From positions 103,416,991 to 103,480,990 of the forward strand of contig NC_080423.1 of the NCBI RefSeq assembly GCF_029873635.1: 64,000 nt of DNA, read 5' to 3'. A program made the position numbers and the translations under genes. Shown one piece after another: positions 1 to 10,904 of this stretch. This stretch comes from Malania oleifera (taxonomy: Eukaryota; Streptophyta; Magnoliopsida; Santalales; Ximeniaceae). Numbering within the stretch: position 1 is the first letter of the stretch; each line of letters opens with the position of its first letter. The notes beneath the pieces were generated by a model. That model saw only the letters and a list, made by a program, of their open reading frames with translations. It ran no database searches and was not told the DNA's origin.

Positions 1-1110
1 AAAGATCAACTGTAGTACGAAGTAATGAAATGAAATGTTATGCAATGAAATGACGATAAAATGGCAATGAAATGAAATGACAAAGATAAATGATGTAAAT
101 GGGAAAGAGTCACTTAAAGTGAAACGAAATGTAAAGTTAAGTTATGAACAGGAATGAATGTGCATGAATATATAATGACATAACAGAATGATGTATTATG
201 ATATTAGAAGTATGTATGTACGTAAAACATGGTACGATTGGGCGAGGCGTACCTTTCGCCTGAGAGCTTGCTGAGTAAGGTGAATGCACTAGTAGCTACA
301 GATGTGGCAGTAGCCGCATAACGTACAAGGGCAGAGGGAACCTACTTGTATGGGTGGGTAGATTTTCCTATCCTTAGGGTCTTTGCCGGTAAGCTATTGT
401 TGAACAGTGTGAGTACGAGATTAATTTATCACTTGAGGACTTACTGAGTAAGATGAGTGCCCTGCTTTGCTTTAGCTGCGACCTTTGGGTTGCAAAAGTA
501 TCAGAGTAGGGGGGTGCTACTTGTATGGGCTGGTAATCACCCCTATCCTCAGGTAATCTCGTGGGTTAAACATTTGCATGTGTTTGTTTAGGATTAGAAA
601 TGGTTTCAGGAAATTATGTTAGTGATTTGCAAATATTATAAAATGATATGTATAATCTCATGATGACCACACACTATTTTAATTTATGGTTTCTTCCCTT
701 ACTGAGATGTGTCTCACCCGAATATGAAATTTTTTTTTTTTAGGATTTCATCAAGATCGAGCTTAGAGAACTCGAGGTTCTATAACATTATTGGGAAATA
801 GTAAAAGAAAATGGTATATTTTTATTTTAATTATGGGATGCAAATATTTATGTTTTACGTCTTATATTTTAAGTCTGTGGAGAAAAGAAAGTTGTGAACA
901 TACTGAAATGTTTTGGAGATATATGTAATCATGGAAATGTAGGTGTTGGATGATTTATTATAGATTATAGTTAGAATTAGTAAACTCTGGTATTATGTTA
1001 TATGGAGATTATGATCATATTTTCCGCTACGTATGTTATGGAATATGATTTATGAAGATATGATCAGGTATAACATACTGGACCCGAGTTTAAGGGTTCG
1101 AGGCGTTACA
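1..1110 (+). mobile_element. 3' part of a Ty3/gypsy-type LTR, cut by window edge
   Basis: The segment ends in GGTTCGAGGCGTTACA, the same 3' terminus as the complete LTR that ends at 9089. It also shares the stretch around 700-770 (TACTGAGATGTGTCTCACC followed by GATCGAGCTTAG) with 8690-8760. It is therefore the right end of an LTR in + orientation, of a subfamily different from the 7175-9089 copy because the middle does not align well. The left end lies outside the window. No coding sequence is visible. Confidence 0.7.
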
Positions 1111-1597
1111 GGTTATCTTCTAAAAATATTATTTTGCTCTCACTTTTCAACGAGAGTGTAAGTTTTAGAACTCTCTAACATAATAAATAAAATAAAATAT
1201 GACAAATTAATTGTAATTACATGATAGAAAGTGTTTCTTCTGACTTTTTTTGTTTTTGGTAAATGGTATTATTCGAAATAATTATTATTAGGTTAAGTCT
1301 GATTTGCATAATGTCTATTCTTAAGAATAGATTAGTCTAGTAGGTTGGTTACAATTAATTATACAAAAAATTATGTTGTTACTATAAAGCAAATAACAAT
1401 GTGAAACATTTTATGAGTCCATAATAAAGAATAAATAAGGAATAACTATTCCCAAATTTCATCATGGGAATGTCTATTCCTTTCTTGCTACATGTTAAAT
1501 GAAATAATTAAAAATATATAAGGAATAACTAGTTATTCCCTTGATTCCCAATATTTAAATTAAATTTTTTCTTATTCTAATGAATATATAGTTATTC
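1111..1597. other. AT-rich spacer with remnant of a palindromic TIR repeat
   Basis: No gene is visible. Around 1430-1560 the sequence contains GGAATAACTATTCCC and GGAATAACTAGTTATTCC with ATGGGAATGTCTATTCC. The same words occur in the inverted-repeat element at 58.6-58.9 kb, so this is probably a decayed relative. The last five bases (TATTC, 1593-1597) are the left target duplication of the composite element that follows. Confidence 0.45.
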
Positions 1598-1677
1598 TGT
1601 AAAAACTCAAATCCAGAAAATAAAGGAAATAAATAAGAAAAGAAGAAAGTGAATTTTAAAAGGGCAAAGCAATAGGG

Positions 1678-1860
1678 TTTGTCGACGAAAACAGGTCGAC
1701 GAATGCCCTTCTGTGTCTCGTCGATAAAGTTCAGGCGTCATCGATGAAGAAATCTCGAATGATAAGAAATTTTAGGCTTAGGGTTCATCGACAAACCCCT
1801 TCTTTCGTCAACGAACGTCCTTCTGCAATTCGTCAACAAAGACTCCATTTTGTCGACAAA
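1678..1860. promoter_or_regulatory. Eight-site GTCGAC palindrome array upstream of LTR TATA box
   Basis: Eight degenerate copies of TTCGTCGACGAA start at 1678, 1692, 1717, 1737, 1784, 1804, 1829 and 1849. Spacings are 14, 25, 20, then 47, then 20, 25, 20. Most departures from consensus are C to T or G to A at CpG positions. The array ends about 20 bp before the TATA box. A role as protein-binding sites controlling LTR transcription is inference. Confidence 0.7.
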
Positions 1861-1878
1861 TGTGGCAGAGTCAACGGT

Positions 1879-1887
1879 CTATAAATA
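1879..1887 (+). promoter_or_regulatory. LTR TATA box
   Basis: CTATAAATA lies between the palindrome array and a CT-rich tract, which is the expected promoter position in the 5' LTR. The same block recurs at 7463-7471. Confidence 0.6.
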
Positions 1888-1922
1888 TTTTTAACTTTAC
1901 TTCTTGATTAAGAAATCGTAAA

Positions 1923-1926
<4 letters not shown>

Positions 1927-1969
<43 letters not shown>
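1927..1969 (+). repeat. (CT)n microsatellite
   Basis: About 21 CT units lie 40 bp downstream of the LTR TATA box. The paralogous LTRs at 7.5 kb and 14.8 kb have the same tract, so it belongs to the LTR family (probable 5' leader). Confidence 0.9.
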
Positions 1970-1970
<1 letters not shown>

Positions 1971-2504
1971 AACTGCGCCCCCACTCCTTCTCTTTACGAT
2001 ATCTCGTTGTTCGTCGCCTGAATCGACGATCGGAAGTTACCACGAGGATCTATGGGCGTTTCTCTGCAAGTCTAGCCGAGTAGATTTTAGAACGGGGTCT
2101 TTACAGGCATCACCCCAAAGTTGAGGCAAGGGTAGAAATGGGCTATTTGTCTAGCATGTAATTAGTTAAATGGGGTGTATGGGCCTAAGGATGTTTAATG
2201 GTTGCTAATCTAAGATTTGAATTGATTAAACTAGGGGAAATGTGGTTTCAGGATTTTTTGGCTCTGTATCGCCGTAGGGTGGACTTTAGGAGCGTCATAG
2301 AAACTCCCTCAGTAAACAGGTAAGGGGATTAATTATATCAGTTTTTTTTCTAAATTCTACCAGTGAAAAAGGAGTTTATAATTATATGTATATGTTTATG
2401 GCTTTTGTTTGAAAATCCAACCGTTTAAAAAGGAGTATTTGGGCTTAGGGTTAGGTTATGAGTATTTGGGTTTAGGGTTAGGTTATGGGTTAGTATTTCA
2501 GCAT

Positions 2505-3172
2505 AATAGATGACGGAACCCTGTGGTTCCATACCAGATTATGTGTTCCTACAGATGCCAAAATCAGGAGAACTATATTGGAGGAGGCTTACAGATCCCT
2601 ATACACCGTACATCCAGGTAGTACTAAAATGTATCGGGATCTATGGGAATCCTTTTGGTGGAGCGGCATGAAGAAGGATATCGATGAATTTGTAAAACAA
2701 TGCTTTACGTGCCAATAGATAAAGGTTGAGCACCAGAGACCTCAAGGGTAGTTGCAGCCACTCTTCATTCCAGAATGGAAATGAGATCACGTCTCTATGG
2801 ATTTTGTTACTGGGCTACCATCAATGTGACATGGATTGATTGCTATTTGAGTGATCGTTGATCATCTGACGAAGACCACTTACTTCATCCCTATTAAAGT
2901 CAGCTATTCCATGGACAGACTGGAAAAAATATATGTTCAAGAAATAGTTTGCGCCCATGATGTGCCGGTATCCATAGTCTTAGACCGAGATCCCCGGTTT
3001 ACTTCACTATTTTAGAAAAGCTTTCAGGAGGCTATGGGAGCACAGTTAGCATTCACCACTGCTTTTCACCCTCAAACGGATGGTCAGACTAAGAGGACGA
3101 TCCAGATATTAAAGGATATGTTTCGTGCATGCGTGCTAGATTTTGGGGGCAGTTGGACCCAGTTTTGTAAAG
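2505..3172 (+). pseudogene. Ty3/gypsy integrase fragment (degenerate)
   Basis: Translation gives the integrase zinc-binding region (VHPGSTKMYRDLW, later CFTC) followed by the core (MDFVTGLPS, VLDRDPRF, FHPQTDGQT). In-frame stops occur, for example after CFTCQ near 2718 and in the core near 2848 and 3015. The first zinc-ligand histidine appears replaced by tyrosine (EAYRSLYTVHPG). The position normally holding the catalytic glutamate after DGQT is lysine. The reading ends at SWTQF near 3172, where the copia remnant begins. This is a dead fragment of a gypsy polyprotein. Confidence 0.8.
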
Positions 3173-3199
3173 TTATAAATGACCGTTTCTTTATCTTTA

Positions 3200-4790
3200 A
3201 TATGATTTTTGAGATCATTTGTCTCTTTATCTTTCTTGTCATTAACCTTCTTTAATGATTTTTCTAATTCTAGAGATAGTTTTCTTATCTTATCCTCTAA
3301 TTCAGAAATATATATATCTTTCTTATATTCTATAAAGGATAGGGATCGAAGGACTTCTATCATCTTTTCATTATTGCTTTCTAATTCTTTAATTTTTAAA
3401 TCTTTTTTCATTTTCAGCAATATTTTTAGCTTCTAACTCCTTTGTCATAACTTCATTCTTACTTTCTATTTTCTTGATTCTATAGTCCTTTTCTCTTTCT
3501 GCAGCCTTAAGGAATTCTAACTCTTTCATTATTCCTTCATTCATATTTTTCAATGAAGTATTTTGTTTAGTTACTTTAATTAGTATCTTATGAACTTTGA
3601 ATAAATCATTTTGAAGTTCTTCATAAGATGGCTTGCTCTCATCATCGGATTCATCACTACAAGAATTATTTAAAGATTTAGATGAGGAGCTTTCCTCATT
3701 GTCCCAAGCCATAAAGCACGTATAAGCACTCTCTTGATCACTTGATTCATTCTCTGAACTACTTGTACTCATCATGTCCCAAGTAGTGGCTTTCATGGTA
3801 TTTTTATTTTTCTTCTTAGATTCTTTCTTTAGTAGTGGACATTCTGGTTTAATATGTCCAGCTTTGTTGCAATTGCAACACGTAGGAGTTTTATTCTTTG
3901 ATCTCTTACTAACTTCTTTTTCTTCTTCTTCTTTATCTGATCCAGATTTGGATTTTCTTTTGAATCTATTTTTCCTCCTTAGAATTTTTGCTAACTTTTT
4001 AGATATAAAGGCTACTTCATCTTCATCCATTTCTTCTTCACTACTTGAGTTCTCTTTTAAGGCTTTGAAGATTATTGTGTCTTAGGCTTTGGTTTTACCA
4101 CTCTTTTCATTCATTGTCATTTCATATATGAGTAAAGAACCTGTAAGCTCATCTAAGGAAGTCATTTTTAGATTTCTTCCTTCCATTATGGCAGTAGCTT
4201 TTGGTTCCCATTTAGGTGGCAGCCTTCTAAGAATTTTCCTATCATCTCATAAGTAGTGTAGGTTTTTCCTAGTGCATTTAGGGAATTGATTATGTGAGTG
4301 AACCTAGTAAACATATTAGTTATGGATTCATCCGGGTTCATTTTAAACGCTTCATATTCACTTGTAAGCATATCGATCCTATTATCCCTAACATCTATAG
4401 TTCCTTCATATGTTACTTCTAGTTTGTTTCATATCTCCTTAGCTGATTTGCAAGTCATTATTCTATTAAATTCATTGACATCTAAAGCACAATATAGAGC
4501 ATTCATTGCACTAGAATTTACTTGCAGCATCTTATAGTCTAAGTCTGTCATATCAATTTTCTCATTAGGGAGTTGTTTTCCATCAACTATCTTAGTAGAA
4601 TTTGGTCACCTTCCATGACAACCTCCCATGCTTTCCAATTCATAATTTGAAGTTATATTTGCATTCTCTTTTTTCAAAAGGTATAGTTCAAACCACAAAA
4701 AATTGGTAGCCTAGTTGAAGATTGTCTCTCTCCAAAGGGAGCTACGCCTAATTGAGCCATTAAGATCTTTTTATAGCTACTAATTAAGAT
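3200..4790 (-). pseudogene. Copia gag remnant (UBN2-type gag with CCHC knuckle)
   Basis: The minus-strand reading begins near 4760 with MAQLGVAPFG just after the primer site. At 4186-4371 it encodes a UBN2-like piece (SEYEAFKMNPDESITNMFTR). At 3389-4030 there is a 213-residue open frame with a basic stretch and a zinc knuckle CCNCNKAGHIKPEC (CX2CX4HX4C), followed by an acidic/serine-rich section and a coiled-coil-like Lys/Glu-rich tail. Several stops and frame changes separate the pieces, so no complete gag is encoded. Its normal role would be nucleocapsid formation for the retrotransposon. Confidence 0.75.
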
Positions 4791-4800
4791 TTACTATAAC

Positions 4801-4815
4801 CCCGCTCTGATACCA
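4801..4815 (-). promoter_or_regulatory. Primer binding site (tRNA-iMet type)
   Basis: On the minus strand TGGTATCAGAGCGGG lies two bases after the LTR end. TGGTATCAGAGC is complementary to the 3' end of initiator tRNA-Met, the usual primer of plant copia elements. Confidence 0.8.
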
Positions 4816-6048
4816 ATTGAAAAGCAAGGTGTAGTCCCAAGAAGGGGGGTGAATTGGATTTTAAAACTTTCTTTTAATTCATTTTGAGAATTCTTAAACT
4901 TCTTTTATTTCTTTTAAACATTTCTTAACTTGTTTGTTTAACTCTTTAATCACAAAAGGACTTAGATTCTTTTACCCAATCAATAATACTATTGCTTAGC
5001 CAAACAAGTAATCAATCATTCAACCAAATAGTCAAGCCAATCAACCAATCGCAAATTAAAAGTAAACAACCAAACCAAAATTAACACATACACTACTTTG
5101 GCAATGTAAGCACTTAAAATAGTTTGTTTGTTTATATAAGCCCTGTATATATGGTTTTACTTCTTCAATATGATGTGCAATATAACATCCAATCAACACA
5201 ACATCTACACTCTTCTCAAGAACTCAACTAAACTCTCAATTAATTTATCCTTGGGTTGTTAACCAAGTAACGTACTCCCATATGGTTTCCGCAAGGTATG
5301 GTATAACCAACGTACTCCCTTTCAGTTTCCGCAACCCAAATCAAAATTAAACTTCAAGTTTACTTGATTTCTATATTACATAGTATGTATGATTATCAAT
5401 TAAACCATCCATGCAATTTAAATATGCTGAAAATGAAGAGTAAGGGAAAAAGAGAGTGAGACGAGGACTTTTACGAGGTTCGGCTTATACCCAGCCTACG
5501 TCCTCGCCTTTGGCGAACCACCAAAGGATTCATTAAACTTGTTCCTTTAATGGGCGAAACAAACCTTTACAACACTCTTTGGTTAAGGTTAGAGCCCGCC
5601 TTCTCCAAACGATGTCCCCTTGTTTGGTCACTCCTTAACTAAGCTAAACTCACTAAGAAATATCCCATTGCTTAGCCAACGATCCAAACAATCCTTGGAA
5701 TCAACAATCTACAAGAAATAAATCAAATAAATGTACATGTGTACAAGAACTTGCTCACACAAAGAGCTGATTAGTACAACAATTTAGAAACTAATATACT
5801 TCAAAGTAAATAACAATATGGAATTTAACTTGAAGCTCAACGAAGTATATCACTGATTAATTCTTTCAATGATTGAAAGATTTAGAATTTGTAGCACAAG
5901 ATTGATGATTGAATCAGCAAGACCTCAGCAAATTTTGTAAACAAGATGAGAGTGAAAGAGCCTTTGAGTGTTGAGAGCAATTAAGAGAGATTTTGAATTT
6001 TTGTTGAATTTGAATTCTTGGTATATTGATTCAATGATATTTTAGGCT

Positions 6049-6056
6049 TATTTATA
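6049..6056 (-). promoter_or_regulatory. Copia LTR TATA box
   Basis: Minus strand TATAAATA within TCTATAAATAAGCC, downstream of the GC-rich motif array in transcription direction. Confidence 0.5.
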
Positions 6057-6174
6057 GACTTTAAAAGGTATGTAACTTGGTCTCCAAGTGACTTGGAGTA
6101 ACCCTTAAGTTTTCACAAAGTTTGAGCCCCAAGCAAACCATTTAAAAAATGTTTTTGTTAAGGTTTTTTTAAAA

Positions 6175-6315
6175 TTATGTTTGTCGCAGTTGCCTGCCAC
6201 ACTCTTGCAGTCGTCTGCCATGTTATTTTTAAAGGAGCAACAGGGGCAGTAGGGTGGCACTTGCCTGCCAGGACACAGCCAGTCGCCTGGCTTGACCACC
6301 TAGGCGCCTGTCCTA
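6175..6315 (-). promoter_or_regulatory. Repeated GGCAGGCGACTG-like motif array in copia LTR
   Basis: Read on the minus strand, related words recur: CCAGGCGACTGG, TGGCAGGCAAGTGCC, TGGCAGACGACTGC, TGGCAGGCAACTGCGAC and AGGCGCC. The block is GC-rich inside an AT-rich LTR and lies about 100-270 bp upstream of the TATA box. A regulatory role is inference. Confidence 0.45.
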
Positions 6316-7159
6316 GTTCAGGCAGTCTACTAGTTATTGTCAGCTTCGAACACTCTTTGGTTTTTCGGTCATAACTTTTTCTATGTAACTTTCAATTTGA
6401 TGATCTTGGTTTCAAATGAAAGCTAAGAGAAAATATTACAACTTTCATGTTGAACAGTTTTTAAAATAAGAGTTTTGGATAGAGAAAAATGCACCTCAAT
6501 GCGGATATAGAAAAATTGACAGCATTTGGAAAATCATCTTTTTGGTGCTTTTCATTCCAAAAATGATTTTAACCTTTTTGAAACAATTTTTGACCTTATA
6601 AAAATATTTTCCAAGTATGTTAAAAGGTATTTAGGTCCAATAAATTAACCTAAAAGCTTCATGTATCCATATTGAAATTATTTGAAGTACTTACATGAAA
6701 TTTCCTATAGACTCTTTCAAATTTTCAATTATTGAATTCCTTGAAGTCTCTATGCTTGCTTCATCTTTCTTTGAGCTTTCATCAAGTTCTCTTTAATCCT
6801 CATGCTTTCATGATCTTTAAGCTTTATCTTTAAATCCATTTTTGAATCCATGCTTTGGCTTCATATTGATCATCTTTATTTGAAATATAAGCTTTCATGA
6901 ATTCTTTAACCTTGCATTCATCATTGAGTCCTGAAAATACATCACTTAAACAAAGCATATTAAGTTTTACTTGTTTGTTAGCATCAAAATAAGATGTTAA
7001 GCCTTGTAAGGCCAACAGTAAGCAATAGATTTAATTGACTTTAAGTAACATGTTTATGCATATCTGTTAGTATATAAAAATTTATCATATGAGGATGGTA
7101 GGGGTAATATTAGAGTTATGTAAAATAATTAATTAACAAATTTTGAGGATAAAATTCTT

Positions 7160-7174
7160 ATAAGGAAGGGAGAT
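7160..7174 (+). promoter_or_regulatory. Polypurine tract before gypsy 3' LTR
   Basis: AAGGAAGGGAGAT directly precedes the LTR start TGTAGAAATCC at 7175. The preceding TTTGAGGATAAAATTCTTATAAGG resembles the usual end of plant gypsy polyproteins. Bases 7018-7159 are the only other internal remnant here and show no readable protein. Confidence 0.65.
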
Positions 7175-7254
7175 TGTAGAAATCCAAACCCAAAAAATAA
7201 AGGAAATAAACAAGAAAAGAAGAAAGGGAATTTAAAAAGGGCAAAGTAGTAGAG

Positions 7255-7444
7255 TTCGTCGACGAATCTCCTATTTTCGTCGATGAATGCCTTTCTGTGC
7301 CTCGTCGACAAAGTTCAAGAGTCATCGACGAAGAAATCTCGAACAATAAGAAATTTTAGGCTTAGGGTTCGTCGACGAATCGCTTCTTTTGTTGACGAAC
7401 GTCCTTTTGCAATTTGTCAACGAAGGCTCCATTTCATCGATGAA
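7255..7444. promoter_or_regulatory. Eight-site GTCGAC palindrome array
   Basis: Sites start at 7255, 7276, 7301, 7321, 7368, 7388, 7413 and 7433. Spacings are 21, 25, 20, 47, 20, 25, 20. The two quartets (7255-7332 and 7368-7444) also share their linker sequences (AATCTCCTATTTT and AATCGCTTCTTTT), so the array arose by duplication of a 78-bp block. CTATAAATA follows at 7463-7471. Confidence 0.75.
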
Positions 7445-7462
7445 TGTGGCCAAATCAACGGC

Positions 7463-7471
7463 CTATAAATA
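7463..7471 (+). promoter_or_regulatory. LTR TATA box
   Basis: CTATAAATA lies directly downstream of the palindrome array and 35 bp before the CT tract, identical in context to 1879-1887. Confidence 0.6.
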
Positions 7472-7502
7472 TTTTTAACTTTACTTGTTGATTAAGAAAT
7501 CG

Positions 7503-7549
<47 letters not shown>

Positions 7550-8951
7550 ACGATATCTCGCCATTCATCGCCCGAATCGACGATCGGAAGTTACCACGAG
7601 GATTTAAGGGAAATTCTCTCCAATCCTAGCCAAGTGGATTTTCGAATGGGATCTTTCCAGACATCACCTCAAAGTTGAGGTAAGGGTAGAAATGGGCTAT
7701 ATGTCTAGCATGAAATTAGTTAAATGGGGTGTGTGGGCTTAAGGATGTTTAATGGTTGCTAATCTAAGATTGGAATTGATTAAATTGGGGGAAATGTGGT
7801 TTCAGGATTTTGGGCTCCATATTGTCGTAGGGTGGACTTTAGAAGCGTCGTAGGAACTCTCTCAGTAAACAGGTAAGGGGAATAAATTATATCATTTTTT
7901 TTTCTAAATTCTACATGTGAAAAAGGAGTTTATAATTATATGTATATGTTTATGACTTTTGTTTCAAAATCCAACCGTTTAAAAAGGAGTATTTGGGCTT
8001 AGGGTTAGGTTATGGGTTATTATCTTCAAAACTAGTCGGTTAAACTTGAATACGAGACTATAGGATTAAAGTAGTGAGTTTTCTGAATATGTTGATCGGG
8101 TTAGAATATTAGCTTGGATTATCTTATAGATTATGTAAAGGATCAAAGTAAGTAGGGTTGACCAGCTCAGTTTTGTAAAGTACAATTTAAATTCTTAAAA
8201 TTGCATGGCATGAGTTTGAATTTTATTAATAAAATGGATATTGTGACTGTGGTGTATTTGCCTGCTTGGTTGATGTGATATGTATATTACTAAGAAATGA
8301 GTGGTTGTGATTTGTAACTGTGGGACCCTATTATGATATATCTATGGGACTCTATTGTAACATTGGGACTCTATCATGATGTACGTACTGAGAACGATGG
8401 GGAGGGACGCTTAGTAAGATGGGCACCATGTGTTGAAAAGTAACTTAGGTACCATGTGTTGAAAAGTAACCGGGCACCATGCATTGAAAAGGAATCTAGG
8501 CACCATATGAAATGAAGTGTTTGTGCATTATCACCTGTATGTGTATGCAGATACTGCGGTTTGCTTTATAGTAAATATGTGCATACCATCTGCTTGTACC
8601 TGTTCAGTTGTTATTATTTATCATACGATTATATTTTGGATATATACATTAAAACTCATACGTTACACACTGTTATACTTTATTCGCCCTTACTGAGAAG
8701 TGTCTCACCCCAACGATATATTAACTTTTCAGGTTCTTCTGATGATCGAGCTTAGCAAGCTCCAGGGCAGGGTTTAGTTTTGTGGTTGTAAGTTAATGTA
8801 AGATACTAGAATATATAGGTTTATGTTTTAAATACTGGTATGTAATATGGACAGATGGAAGTATCTTTTTGGTTGTGTAATAAGAATTATAGAATACTTC
8901 TTTTTGGGATGATATATAGTACTCTGGTATTATTGTTGAGGATGTATTATT

Positions 8952-8958
8952 CTTATTC

Positions 8959-8999
<41 letters not shown>

Positions 9000-9000
9000 T
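8952..9000 (+). repeat. (ATT)n microsatellite
   Basis: About 14 ATT/TTA units near the 3' end of the gypsy LTR. The corresponding LTR at 22.3 kb has a short AAT run at the equivalent place. Confidence 0.9.
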
Positions 9001-9094
9001 TCACTATGTGTATGAATAATATGGTATCAGAGATGGATTTTTGCACACCTAATACCCCGAGCCCCACTTGGTGAGTTCGAGGCGTTACATATTC

Positions 9095-9724
9095 CACAGA
9101 ACCTGACAAGACATTAGTATTTGTGAATACATTTTCATTTTAATTAATTTATTGGAAGTTATAAAAATATATATATAATTTCATTATTTATGTATATTTC
9201 TTTGTCCACCACTATAAAAAAAAATTTGGGTTTGCCCTTGGATGTATAAAATGTGATATGATTAGGCAGCATATCCAATAATTCCTCATAAATAGGTCTC
9301 ACTAATATGAACATTGTGACAATGGTGTAGTCGACTTGATTTGTTATAAATCTTAATAAAATTGAACATAAGTGTTAAATTTTGAATATATAACTTGTGA
9401 ATATAATTGGAACTTGTCTATGAATCTAAATGATGAATATTTTTAGTTATTTGGTATCTAATAATTAATATATATGTAAAACATGATTTAGAAATTAGGG
9501 AGAAGCATGCCCTAAATTATTGTGAAATTTACATTTTTAAGAGTAAAGAATGGTCAACAATAACTAAAAATAAGTTTACTATGCGTTTAGTACATAGAAA
9601 TGGAATAAAGGAGGAATTTGAATTGAATTTTTGTTGTAGTATATGGCTCATATTGAGTAGAACACATGTACAAAGAAAGTAGGCTGATACCGAAAGTGGA
9701 GCAAAGCAAAGCAAATTTATTGTT
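9095..9724. other. AT-rich spacer, nothing recognised
   Basis: No open frame, RNA gene or known repeat is visible. It is probably the original insertion target of the composite gypsy element. Confidence 0.5.
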
Positions 9725-10000
9725 TTATTAGTTAAGGCGATTAATAGGTTGGGGGTGCGGGGACAATGCCCTCGCTGTATGGTACAGAGGTATTTGAGGA
9801 ATTTTTCTAATACCTCCGTACGGTTAGGGTTAGTATAAATACATATGATGTAACCCTACTTTGACATAGTGAGATCTAGTCGTCGCTCGCTCCTATGGAT
9901 GTAGTAGGCATACTGTCGAATTACATTAAATTTGTGTGCTTTTGTTACTTTATCTATTTATTTTTTTCGTACTATTTATCATAATTGCCACACATTTCAC
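9725..10000 (+). mobile_element. Copia-type LTR remnant (promoter and R/U5 part)
   Basis: GTATAAATACATATGATGTAACCC near 9833, then a run with CTCCTATGGATGTAGTAGGCATACTG and AATTACATTAAATTTGTG, resembles the TATA/R/U5 region of plant copia LTRs. Both ends are too eroded to place and no coding region is attached. Confidence 0.4.
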
Positions 10001-10569
10001 AACAATTTTACTTAATTTCATTCTGTCTCCCATTCAATTGTTCATTTCATTCATTCCTCATTTATGAGGAACTATTAAGGATTTATGAGTCATTGTGTTG
10101 AAGGTTTCTTATTGATTTTATGAATCTTTATTAGAACAGTTGCAAGGAATTGAATGTCCTCTTTAATGCTCCTTTGAAATTATGGGTAATCATAGTTGTC
10201 ATTTTATTCTCCATAGGTGATGAAAAGAAAACGCTAAGAATAAGCAAATGATGATTATGCCTGTCTTAATACTATATTGTGGAATAAAGTTATAAAGTGT
10301 TTTTGTTATTTTCTAACACAAATTGATTAGCAATAACAACATGGTCAAACTTAGAGGATACAAAAAACCAATGACAAGTGCACCTTGATTATAATATTAT
10401 GGGATATTTTATTTTTAGTAATATTTGAATAGAGGAAAATGTAGTTCAAAAACTAGTCTAGAAAGGATGCAAGATTGATTCAACATACCACATAGCCCCA
10501 TTTATTGGAATAGCCAAAAATAGATGGGCAATGCCCACATAAAAAAGCCCATTTGCTGAATTTTTTTCA

Positions 10570-10800
10570 TGGGGCTTGAAGGAGAGTTGATGAGCTTTAC
10601 TTATACGACATGAAGAAATTAGCTTTTCTTATAAAATGGCTAAACTTGTAAGCTCTACTCATAAGACCCATAGCCCAACTTATGAGTTATGTTCATAAGG
10701 CAAGAAGTCGTGTGCTCTACTTGCTAAAATGACCAACTAATGAGCTCTACTCGCGAGGCCAAAATGCTCAATTTATGAACTCAGCTCATAAGCTTACTAA
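10570..10800. repeat. Degenerate short tandem repeat (ATGAGCTCTACTCATAAGG-like)
   Basis: Words such as GATGAGCTTTACTTATA, GTAAGCTCTACTCATAAG, TGTGCTCTACTTGCTAA, ATGAGCTCTACTCGCGAGG and ATGAACTCAGCTCATAAG follow each other at about 30-40 bp intervals. It is a decayed minisatellite with no coding potential. Confidence 0.45.
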
Positions 10801-10904
10801 TAAGAACCGATGGTTTGATTTTCTATACTTCACTTATTTTCAAAATCACACCAAATATATTGGCAATAAACGAGCAACCTAGGTATAGTATCGATAGTAG
10901 TAAC

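Larger units (their letters stand above)
1598..2493 (+). repeat. Truncated 5' LTR of the composite gypsy element
   Basis: This aligns along its length with 7175 to about 8020: the same start, palindrome array, TATA box, CT tract, ACGATCGGAAGTTACCACGA block, AACAGGTAAGGGG block and GGGCTTAGGGTTAGGTTATG block. It stops near 2493, where the sequence changes to integrase coding. The distal half of the LTR is missing. Substitutions against the 3' LTR are frequent, so the insertion is old. Confidence 0.75.
3172..7017 (-). mobile_element. Ty1/copia (SIRE/Maximus-like) 5' half, antisense
   Basis: On the minus strand the order is 5' LTR (7017 to 4818), a tRNA-iMet primer site, a degenerate gag, and then an abrupt end near 3172. 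Protease, integrase, reverse transcriptase and 3' LTR are missing. GTAAA (3167-3171) and GTAAG (7018-7022) flank the segment and could be a decayed duplication or only microhomology. The LTR start TGTTGGCCTTACAAGG resembles the solo LTR at 11621, which supports the same broad clade. Confidence 0.7.
4818..7017 (-). repeat. Copia 5' LTR
   Basis: It is bounded by TGTTGGCC (minus strand, at 7017) and TTTTCA next to the primer site (4818). At 2.2 kb it is long for copia but matches the net length of the copia solo LTR at 11.6 kb. It contains a TATA box at 6049-6056 and a motif array at about 6175-6315. Confidence 0.7.
1598..9089 (+). mobile_element. Composite, internally deleted Ty3/gypsy retrotransposon with nested copia remnant
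   Basis: The element starts with TGTAAAAACTC at 1598 and ends with GGCGTTACA at 9089. It is flanked by a perfect 5-bp duplication TATTC (1593-1597 and 9090-9094), so the outer ends derive from one integration. Order: partial 5' LTR (1598 to about 2493), integrase fragment (about 2505-3172), antisense copia remnant (about 3172-7017), a short 3' internal remnant with polypurine tract, then a full 3' LTR (7175-9089). Gag, protease, reverse transcriptase and RNase H are absent, and the 5' LTR runs directly into integrase, so a large internal deletion has occurred. It cannot be autonomous. Confidence 0.8.
7175..9089 (+). repeat. Gypsy 3' LTR, complete (1915 bp)
   Basis: It starts TGTAGAAATCCAAACC and ends GAGGCGTTACA. 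In order it contains a palindrome array, CTATAAATA, a CT tract, an AACAGGTAAGGGG block with a possible splice donor at 7873, an internal GGCACCATG-type short repeat at about 8420-8510, and an ATT microsatellite near the end. TATTC follows at 9090-9094. Confidence 0.85.

Noticed and set aside
7129..7468. Small proteins across the LTR start
   Set aside because: Frames on both strands cross the polypurine tract, LTR border and palindrome array, and show no protein-level conservation.
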